Origin: Bacteroidales bacterium
Lineage (GTDB): Bacteria > Bacteroidota > Bacteroidia > Bacteroidales > Paludibacteraceae
NCBI GenBank assembly: GCA_900769035.1
Contig: CAAGFD010000067.1
Location: 1-13,858 of the forward strand
Length of the DNA stretch: 13,858 nt
Reading direction: 5' to 3'
The translations under genes were made by a program, and so were the position numbers. The notes under the pieces are model-generated. The model saw only the letters and a program-made list of their open reading frames with translations, was not told the origin of the DNA and ran no database searches. Below, one piece after another: positions 8,389 through 13,858 of the stretch; position 1 is the stretch's first letter, and each line of letters starts with the position of its first letter.

Positions 8389-8418
8389 CACCCGAATGTG
8401 CATAATAAAAAATTGACA

Positions 8419-9171
8419 ATGATACTGACTATTGATGTAGGTAACACAAACATAAAACTCACAATTTTTGAAGGCACTGACAAAAAAAAACACTTAGTTC
8501 ACAATGAATTAACATGTGATATTATAGAAACTATTATTAGTGAATATAATATTACTGGAGTGATTATATCTGACGTTAGGCGGATAAAAATTGATTACAT
8601 TACAAATATTTTAAAAGCCAAATCCATAACATACTATGTTTTGGACCATAACGCACCGATACCATTTAAAATCAATTACAATCCGATAACTAATTTAGGA
8701 TTAGACAGGCTTGCCTCTATGGCAGGTGCTTACACACTGAATACTGAGCATAACACGAACTATTTAGTGATTGATATAGGCACTTGTACGACATTAGATT
8801 TAATAGTGAACAACACTTTTATCGGAGGCAACATAAGTCTTGGGTTACAAATGAGATTAGATGCAATGCACCATTTTACTCACGCATTACCGCAAGTAGA
8901 AGGCATTATACCAAGTACCGAATTGGGTACAAATACAAATGATGCAATACAAAATGGTGCATATTACGGACTAGTATTTGAAATAAATCAATACATAAAA
9001 CGTTATAGCAATGTATACCACCCGCTACTTTGTATCATAACAGGTGGAGGGAGTAAATATCTGCAAAAGAAAGACATTAAATGTACCAACATAATTTTTG
9101 AGCCATACCTTGTAGACAGAGGATTAAACTTTATTATGCAAGAATGGGTCAAAACAATGACAATCCGATAA
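8419..9171 (+). CDS. coaX: Type III pantothenate kinase
   Basis: CoaX phosphorylates pantothenate with ATP, the first step of coenzyme A synthesis, in the cytoplasm. The 250-residue protein has the full type III pattern of the ASKHA fold: the phosphate-binding DVGNTN at 6-11, GLDR at 94-97 (the pantothenate-site G-x-D-R), DIGTCTT at 119-125 with its catalytic-region aspartate, GGNISLG at 136-142 followed by MRLDAMHHFTHALP, and the adenosine-binding ITGGG at 207-211. The length is normal for the family. The frame can be extended to a TTG at 8386, but that codon is part of the -7 promoter element, so the ATG giving MILTIDVGNT is the real start. It is first in a plus-strand run and ends three bases before the next gene. 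Type III enzymes are not feedback-inhibited by CoA (family knowledge). Confidence 0.96.
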   Translation: MILTIDVGNTNIKLTIFEGTDKKKHLVHNELTCDIIETIISEYNITGVIISDVRRIKIDYITNILKAKSITYYVLDHNAPIPFKINYNPITNLGLDRLASMAGAYTLNTEHNTNYLVIDIGTCTTLDLIVNNTFIGGNISLGLQMRLDAMHHFTHALPQVEGIIPSTELGTNTNDAIQNGAYYGLVFEINQYIKRYSNVYHPLLCIITGGGSKYLQKKDIKCTNIIFEPYLVDRGLNFIMQEWVKTMTIR

Positions 9172-9174
9172 AAA

Positions 9175-10422
9175 ATGGACAAAAAAATACTTATTTTAAT
9201 ATTAACACTTCTCACTGTGCCATTTACGTGCATAGTATCGCAAAACAACACTAATTCGCCATATACCAGATTCGGCTATGGTCAATTGGAAGAAAATTGT
9301 TTTTCGAGGAGTCAAGCATTAGGGGGTTCATCTATCGGAATGCGCAGTAAAAGTAGTATCAACCCGGTAAATCCTGCTTCATATAGTAGTATAGACAGTA
9401 CGAGTTTTATTTTTGAAATAGGCGTATCGGGTTTACTGACAAATCTCCGCAGTGGCAAAGACAGCAAAACGACATTCAACGGAAATTTAGATTATATAGC
9501 ATTACAGACACCTATAACGAAATGGATGGGATTAAGTTTGGGTATTATACCCTATTCTTATATAGGATATAACTACAACTTTACCGATTCGTTTCAACTA
9601 CCCGGCAAAGAAGCATATAATACTTATATACAAGCATATAACGGGTCCGGAGGTATAAGCCAAGTATATTTAGGCATATCTTTCGACATTGCCAAACATT
9701 TATCCTTAGGAGCAAATGCATATTATATGTTTGGAAACATAAACCACTACAAGTCAATATTATACACACAATCTGAATTAAACACTACATTATCATTACA
9801 AAAGCAATCATTACATGTAAGGAGTTTTAATGGAAGATTCGGTTTACAATATCACGAAACTATAGGTAAAAAACATGCTTTGGTAGTAGGTGCCATTTAC
9901 GAATTTAAAAGTCCGATGCAAGGCACTTTCGAAAATACAATGATAGGTATTGACACTGTTATCACCAGCAGTTCTAACATTTTTGAATTGCCATCGCTCT
10001 ATGGAGCAGGTATATCGTATACATTTGATAATAGATTAACAATAGCAGCAGACTATACTTACCAAGAATTCAAGAAAGCAAAATACTATAATACAACCGA
10101 CTCTTTATGTAATAGATCTAAAATTACTTTAGGAGCAGAATATGTTCACGACCCTTTCGGAAGAAAATACGCCGATAGAATTTATTGGAGGTTGGGAGCT
10201 AACTACAGTAACTCTTACATAAAAATCGGAGACAAACAGATGCACGACTTTAGCATTACATGCGGAATAGGGTTGCCTTTAAGGACCTCAAAAACGATGA
10301 TTAACATCAATTTTGAATATGGCAACATTGGTACGGCATCATTATTAAAAGAGAATTATGTGAAATTAGGCATAAATTTTTCTCTCAACGAAATGTGGTT
10401 TGTTAAAGCAAAAATACGATAA
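9175..10422 (+). CDS. Outer-membrane beta-barrel protein of Bacteroidales coaX cluster
   Basis: This 415-residue protein has a signal peptide: basic K3-K4, a hydrophobic stretch at 5-21 and probable cleavage near SQ at 22-23. The mature N-terminus has the motif SPYTRFGYGQL, then SQALGGSSIG and INPVNPASYSSIDS. The GG..G and NPASY pattern is shared with FadL/PorV-like barrel proteins of the Bacteroidota. The remainder is alternating beta-strand sequence with many Y, F and G residues, including ADYTYQEF and TLGAEYVHDPFGRKYADRIYWRLGA. It is probably a 12- to 14-stranded barrel in the outer membrane. Transport of hydrophobic molecules would be the FadL-type guess, but nothing here proves it. It is 3 bases downstream of coaX and 19 bases upstream of the TPR gene, in what looks like one transcript. 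Confidence 0.85.
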   Translation: MDKKILILILTLLTVPFTCIVSQNNTNSPYTRFGYGQLEENCFSRSQALGGSSIGMRSKSSINPVNPASYSSIDSTSFIFEIGVSGLLTNLRSGKDSKTTFNGNLDYIALQTPITKWMGLSLGIIPYSYIGYNYNFTDSFQLPGKEAYNTYIQAYNGSGGISQVYLGISFDIAKHLSLGANAYYMFGNINHYKSILYTQSELNTTLSLQKQSLHVRSFNGRFGLQYHETIGKKHALVVGAIYEFKSPMQGTFENTMIGIDTVITSSSNIFELPSLYGAGISYTFDNRLTIAADYTYQEFKKAKYYNTTDSLCNRSKITLGAEYVHDPFGRKYADRIYWRLGANYSNSYIKIGDKQMHDFSITCGIGLPLRTSKTMININFEYGNIGTASLLKENYVKLGINFSLNEMWFVKAKIR

Positions 10423-10441
10423 TACATAAAAAATATACAAT

Positions 10442-11863
10442 ATGAAATCATTTAAATTTTTCGCCTTAGTAATGGCATTATTGATTGCCACTATTAGTCC
10501 GGTTTCAGCAAAAAAAGAGAAAAAACCTGCAATGAAAATGAAGCCGGAACAAAGTAATGTATTGGTAGACAAGAAACCGACCAATTTAAAGCCACAAGCT
10601 TCTGAAAAAAACATGACTTTAACAGATGAATGTAGAGTCAATTTAAGCTTGTTCACCCAGCATGCTAAAGTAAAAAATTACGCAGACGCTTTAGACCCAT
10701 GGCAAAGTGCATACCAAGAATGTCCTAGTATCAGTAAAAACATATATATATTAGGAGAAAAAATTTTGGAATGGCAAATGAGTCAAGCACAAACTGACAC
10801 TGAAAAAGAAGAAATTTTCGCAAAATTAATGAAATTATACGACGATCGTATTTTATATTTCGGAGATGATGCTAAAGTACCTACAGATGACATTCTCGGA
10901 CAAAAAGCAGTTAAATATAATAAATACAAACCTACAGAATACGATGTATACTACCCATGGATAAAACAATCTATCAATGGAATGAAGAGTGCTTCTGACA
11001 TTCAAAACGTACAATTATTCATGGTATGCAGTTATGAGAAATACAAATTAGACACTTTATTTGCATCAGAATACATTCAAAATTACACAACAGCAAGCGA
11101 GATATTAGATGCTAAAATAAAAGATCCGAACTCAAAGAATCCGGAGTCATACGAGGCAGTAAAACAAAATATCGATATAATGTTTGCTGCATCAGGTGTA
11201 GCCGATTGTAACAAGATGAACGAAGTATTCTTACCAAATATTGAAGCAAACAAAGATAATGCAGAATATTTAAAAAATGCAATGCGTTTATTCAAACGTA
11301 TGAAATGTATAGAACAAGAAGCATACTTTCAAGCAGCAATGTATTCTCACAAAATACAACCATCTGCAGAATCAGCTACCGGCTTAGGCAACATGAGTTA
11401 CACAAAAAGCGATTACGAAAGTGCTATCAAATATTACAACGAAGCAATTCAATTGGCTGATAATAACGAAGATATTGCAGACAATTATATGAGATTAGCT
11501 CAAGTTTATAACAAACTCAAACAATACTCAAAGGTAAGAGAAAACTGCAAGGCATCTATTGAGAAAAATCCTAATGTAAGTGCACCATATGTAATGTTGG
11601 GATTAGCATATGCTCAAGCAACCGTATCAGACGACCCTACATTAGCCAAAGCAAAATATTGGGCGGCTGTAGACCAATTTATCAAAGCAAAAAATGTAGA
11701 AACTAACGAAGAGTCTTTAAGTCAAATCAATGGTCTTATCCGCTCTTATAGTTCTTACTTTCCAACCAAAGAAGAGACATTTATGCACCCTGACATACAA
11801 GATGGTAAGTCTTATTATGTAGGTGGATGGGTAAATGAAAGTACAACAGTACGATCTAAATAA
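10442..11863 (+). CDS. Exported TPR-repeat protein
   Basis: This 473-residue protein has a clean Sec signal peptide (K3, K5, hydrophobic 7-20, SPVSA with cleavage after A23), followed by a lysine-rich linker to about residue 58. The N-terminal half is helical without obvious repeats. Three tetratricopeptide-like units are seen at about 308-341 (ESAIKYYNEAIQLADNN), 344-378 (YMRLAQVYNKLKQY) and 379-420 (YVMLGLAYAQA). The C-terminal tail FPTKEETFMHPD..SYYVGGWV looks like a short conserved terminal beta segment. Such periplasmic TPR proteins usually scaffold protein-protein contacts, here perhaps linked to outer-membrane assembly or LPS export. That is inferred only from position between an OM barrel gene and lptC. 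Its TAA overlaps the lptC ATG by one base (TAATG, 11861-11865), implying coupled translation. Confidence 0.9.
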   Translation: MKSFKFFALVMALLIATISPVSAKKEKKPAMKMKPEQSNVLVDKKPTNLKPQASEKNMTLTDECRVNLSLFTQHAKVKNYADALDPWQSAYQECPSISKNIYILGEKILEWQMSQAQTDTEKEEIFAKLMKLYDDRILYFGDDAKVPTDDILGQKAVKYNKYKPTEYDVYYPWIKQSINGMKSASDIQNVQLFMVCSYEKYKLDTLFASEYIQNYTTASEILDAKIKDPNSKNPESYEAVKQNIDIMFAASGVADCNKMNEVFLPNIEANKDNAEYLKNAMRLFKRMKCIEQEAYFQAAMYSHKIQPSAESATGLGNMSYTKSDYESAIKYYNEAIQLADNNEDIADNYMRLAQVYNKLKQYSKVRENCKASIEKNPNVSAPYVMLGLAYAQATVSDDPTLAKAKYWAAVDQFIKAKNVETNEESLSQINGLIRSYSSYFPTKEETFMHPDIQDGKSYYVGGWVNESTTVRSK

Positions 11864-12432
11864 TGCACAACAAGAAAACTCATAATCGAATAGATGTAAC
11901 AATTGTCTTCTTCACAATTGTTACGTCTATTTTTATTTCATGTAACGGAAATAAAATACAAAACACAGCTACTATTGACAGGAAAAATCTTCCCCAAATA
12001 ACGGCAGATAGCATAACCACAATAATTTCGGATTCCGGAATTATTAGATATAGAATTTTTGCCGACAAATGGGATGTTTACGATAAGAAAGACACTCCAT
12101 ATTGGGATTTTCCAATAGGAATCCAATTTGAAAGGTTTGCATCCGACTTATCTATAGATGCTGAAGTGAAATGTGACAGAGCCATTTACTACAACAAATT
12201 AGAACTATGGAAATTAAATGACAATGTGAAAGCTATAAATCTCAGTGGTGAACAGTTTTTGACAAACGAATTATTTTGGGATCAAAAGAAAGAGAAAGTT
12301 TACAGTGATTCCGCAATAAAAATCATTCAATCAGATAAAATTATTGAAGGATTCGGATTTGAATCCAATCAAACATTTACAAAATATATAATTCGACACC
12401 CGAAAGGAGTCATACCGATAGATAAAGAATAA
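11863..12432 (+). CDS. lptC: LPS export periplasmic protein LptC (lipoprotein form)
   Basis: LptC passes lipopolysaccharide from the LptB2FG transporter to the periplasmic bridge LptA. This 189-residue protein has the LptC core: a strand-rich region RYRIFADKWDVYD, then CDRAIYYNKLELWKLNDNVKA, GEQFLTNELFWDQKKEKVYSDS and a final I.GFGFESNQTFTKYIIRHPKG. The N-terminus is a lipoprotein signal ending F-I-S-C with C27, whereas enterobacterial LptC has a single membrane helix. The start overlaps the TPR stop by one base and only one base separates its stop from the next gene. Bases 11888-11932, within the signal-peptide codons, form a long hairpin followed by Ts (separate entry). LptA, LptF/G and LptB are not in the window. 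Confidence 0.9.
   Translation: MHNKKTHNRIDVTIVFFTIVTSIFISCNGNKIQNTATIDRKNLPQITADSITTIISDSGIIRYRIFADKWDVYDKKDTPYWDFPIGIQFERFASDLSIDAEVKCDRAIYYNKLELWKLNDNVKAINLSGEQFLTNELFWDQKKEKVYSDSAIKIIQSDKIIEGFGFESNQTFTKYIIRHPKGVIPIDKE
11888..11934 (+). promoter_or_regulatory. 19-bp hairpin plus T-run inside lptC signal-peptide codons
   Basis: Bases 11888-11906 pair with 11914-11932 around a 7-base loop CTTCTTC: 19 pairs, of which two are G-U wobbles (11888/11932 and 11895/11925) and the rest Watson-Crick, with no bulges. Five Ts (11930-11934), then ATTT, follow or overlap the base of the stem, so the layout resembles an intrinsic terminator, though the stem is A/U-rich. It begins 25 bases after the lptC start codon, covers codons 9-24, and makes the protein itself read almost palindromically (DVTIVFFTIVTS). 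It could be an attenuator, an RNA-processing site or a brake on lptC translation. Pairing is directly visible; function is inference. Confidence 0.55.
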
Positions 12433-12433
12433 T

Positions 12434-13684
12434 ATGGATACGTACATTACCATAATAATAACCCTATTTTTTTCAGCTATATTTTCCGGCATGGAGATAG
12501 CTTTTGTCTCGTCGAATAAATTGAGATTTGAAATAGAAAAAAAGAAACACAAAATATCCTCACGAGTTATAGAATTTTTCTATAAACATAGCGAGCATTA
12601 TATTTCTACAATGCTGGTAGGGAATAATGTAGTATTAGTAATATATGGTATTGAAATGGCAAAAGTGCTTAATGCCCCATTAGCCTTATTCATCAATAAC
12701 TCATTCGTAATAATGCTATTACAGACTTTGATTTCTACCATAATAGTATTAATTACCGGAGAATTTATACCGAAAACGATATTTAAATCCAATCCTAATT
12801 TTTGGCTCAATATATTAGCCCCGTTCATCTTCATCATCTATTTAATACTATATCCGATAACGATACTCGCCACTTTCTTATCAAAGAACATACTGAGGCT
12901 CTTTAAATTATACAATCCAAACAAAAATAATGATGCATTAAATAAAGTAGATTTAGACAACCTAATCAACGAGACTATAGAAGAGACACATAACATCGAC
13001 AACATAGAGAATGATGTACTTATCTTTCAAAATGCATTGGACTTTTCGGATGTAAAATTAAGAGATTGTGCCATTCCTCGAACAGAGATAATAGCATTAC
13101 CCTACGAAGGCACTACATTAGAAGATTTACAAAACACTTTTACGGAAACAGGATATTCCAAAATTTTAATTTACAAAGATAATATCGACAATATTGTAGG
13201 ATATTTTCATTCCAACGACCTATTTAAAAAACCGAAAAATTGGCATGATTATGTTCGTAGTATATCGATAGTACCGGAAACTATGGCAGCCAACAAGCTG
13301 ATGGATACTTTTATGCAAGACAAAAAAAGTATAGCCGTAGTAGTAGATGAATTTGGAGGAACTGCCGGAATTATTACTTTGGAAGATATAATGGAAGAAA
13401 TTTTCGGAGAGATAGAAGATGAACACGACAGTAAAGCATATATCTCCAAGCAATTGAACGAGAAAGAATTCATCTTCTCTTGCAGACTTGAAATAGATAC
13501 AATAAATCAAAAATACAATTTAGACATACCGGAGAGCGACAATTATGTAACAATATCAGGCTTTATTCTACATAATTATCAGAACTTTCCGAAACTAAAT
13601 GAAACGATAAAGATAGGTAAATATACCTTTAAAGTACTTCAAGCGCACAACAACAGAATAGATGTAGTTAAGTTAACTATATGA
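12434..13684 (+). CDS. CNNM/CorC (HlyC-type) CBS-domain membrane protein
   Basis: This 416-residue protein combines three domains. First is a DUF21/CNNM transmembrane domain (helices about 4-22, 58-75, 88-110 and 125-150) with the family motifs FSGMEIAFVS at 17-26 and GEFIPKT at 109-115. Next is a CBS pair at about 205-325, containing IPRTEI at 214-219 and the hallmark VVDEFGGTAGIITLEDIMEE at 303-322. Last is a C-terminal CorC/HlyC domain at about 335-416. Often labelled hemolysin, such proteins are now linked to magnesium or other cation transport, with ATP-Mg sensed by the CBS pair (family knowledge). The start ATG is one base after the lptC stop, so it is co-transcribed. A connection to LPS export is only positional. 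No terminator hairpin follows. Confidence 0.93.
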   Translation: MDTYITIIITLFFSAIFSGMEIAFVSSNKLRFEIEKKKHKISSRVIEFFYKHSEHYISTMLVGNNVVLVIYGIEMAKVLNAPLALFINNSFVIMLLQTLISTIIVLITGEFIPKTIFKSNPNFWLNILAPFIFIIYLILYPITILATFLSKNILRLFKLYNPNKNNDALNKVDLDNLINETIEETHNIDNIENDVLIFQNALDFSDVKLRDCAIPRTEIIALPYEGTTLEDLQNTFTETGYSKILIYKDNIDNIVGYFHSNDLFKKPKNWHDYVRSISIVPETMAANKLMDTFMQDKKSIAVVVDEFGGTAGIITLEDIMEEIFGEIEDEHDSKAYISKQLNEKEFIFSCRLEIDTINQKYNLDIPESDNYVTISGFILHNYQNFPKLNETIKIGKYTFKVLQAHNNRIDVVKLTI

Positions 13685-13824
13685 TAAACAATATGTAAAT
13701 AAGCGAGTAACATTAAAAAACAAATTATAGAACAAAAATGCAGTTAAATTAATTTTTTTTTGTAACTTCGCACTCTGATATTAAGGTACTAGTGAATAAT
13801 AAAAACAATAACATAAAATAAAAA
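13685..13824 (+). promoter_or_regulatory. Intergenic leader with promoter-like TAACTTCG element
   Basis: The 140-base gap after the CNNM gene has no gene and no clear terminator hairpin. At 13763-13770 it contains TAACTTCG, one base off the TAnnTTTG -7 consensus, directly after a T-run, and 55 bases before the ATG at 13825. As at the coaX promoter, the element is followed by CAC. It probably gives the following gene its own start, but the mismatch and the missing -33 TTTG keep this uncertain. Confidence 0.4.
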
Positions 13825-13839
13825 ATGGCAACATTAGAA
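13825..13839 (+). CDS. Start of probable SurA-N/PpiD-like peptidyl-prolyl isomerase (fragment)
   Basis: The ATG at 13825 opens a frame reading MATLE before adapter sequence takes over at 13840. Bacteroidales genes for the membrane-anchored, SurA-N-domain peptidyl-prolyl isomerase (PpiD-like) typically begin MATL(E/Q)KIRS and often follow lptC and the CNNM gene, so this is the likely identity. Only five genuine codons are present, and the apparent continuation RSEERR is translation of adapter and should be discarded. The leader is A-rich with no Shine-Dalgarno sequence. The identity rests on five residues plus gene order. Confidence 0.4.
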
Positions 13840-13858
13840 AGATCGGAAGAGCGTCGTG
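13840..13858. other. Illumina TruSeq adapter contamination at contig end
   Basis: The last 19 bases, AGATCGGAAGAGCGTCGTG, are identical to the start of the Illumina TruSeq universal adapter as read through in the second read. The stretch is also visibly more G/C-rich than the surrounding A/T-rich leader. It is not biological sequence. The boundary could shift by a base or so, since genuine sequence may share the leading A. Confidence 0.95.

Larger units (their letters stand above)
8113..8418. other. Divergent intergenic region between comF and coaX
   Basis: This 306-base gap is extremely A/T-rich and separates the two oppositely oriented gene runs. It contains the comF -7 element (8149-8156), the coaX -7 element (8381-8388), a weaker TAATTTCG element (8306-8313) and a short inverted repeat (8310-8328). 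I see no tRNA, no credible small gene and no riboswitch-like structure. Translations through it are low-complexity shadow frames. Confidence 0.7.

Noticed and set aside
8305..8493. Minus-strand 62-codon frame opposite the coaX start
   Set aside because: It overlaps the coaX promoter and the conserved N-terminus, has low-complexity F/Y/I/C composition, and has no promoter of its own.
10366..10656. Minus-strand 96-codon frame with hydrophobic stretches
   Set aside because: It covers the antisense of the signal-peptide codons of the TPR gene and the end of the barrel gene; the hydrophobicity comes from A/T-rich antisense codons.
13220..13510. Minus-strand 96-codon frame inside the CNNM gene
   Set aside because: It is antisense to the strongly conserved CBS-domain coding region; its composition is a by-product of the real frame.
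13828..13858. Continuation of the last gene as MATLERSEERR
   Set aside because: From 13840 the codons are sequencing adapter, so the RSEERR residues are not real.

Overview
The window looks like a contig from a low-GC member of the Bacteroidota, most likely Bacteroidales. The evidence is A/T-rich coding sequence, two good matches to the Bacteroides-type -7 promoter element TAnnTTTG, A-rich leaders with no Shine-Dalgarno GGAGG, and gene families typical of that phylum: a PorT-like barrel, a lipoprotein-type LptC, a DUF2400/TIGR02757 protein and a type III pantothenate kinase next to LPS-export genes. No rRNA, tRNA, CRISPR array, insertion sequence or phage gene is visible. The sequence is close to fully coding.

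Layout. Bases 1-480 hold the 3' part of a plus-strand outer-membrane beta-barrel gene cut by the window edge. It converges, across 11 bases, on a six-gene minus-strand run. Read from its promoter near 8150 downwards, that run is comF, a TIGR02757/DUF2400 gene, then a tripartite RND efflux system (periplasmic adaptor lipoprotein, inner-membrane pump, TolC-type outer-membrane channel), and last a small uncharacterised gene whose protein carries a PD...E-V-T motif reminiscent of PD-(D/E)XK nucleases. Junctions are 1-base overlaps or gaps of 2-16 bases, so the run is probably one transcript. A roughly 300-base divergent intergenic region (8113-8418) carries promoter elements facing both ways.

The plus-strand run to the right is coaX (type III pantothenate kinase), an outer-membrane barrel protein, a secreted TPR protein, lptC and a CNNM/CorC-family membrane protein. 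After a 140-base gap comes the start of a gene beginning MATLE, the usual opening of the SurA-N/PpiD-like peptidyl-prolyl isomerase often found here in Bacteroidales. Apart from coaX, this run is about the cell envelope: LPS transport, outer-membrane proteins and periplasmic folding.

Two observations stand out. The last 19 bases (13840-13858) are identical to an Illumina TruSeq adapter, so the contig end is artificial and the last gene is broken by contamination. Inside the signal-peptide coding region of lptC there is a 19-bp hairpin followed by a T-run (11888-11934), which looks like an internal attenuator or processing site. The rest is well-known families. I do not see a clear new multi-gene system. 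The best candidate for unknown function is the nuclease-motif gene at the end of the efflux operon.
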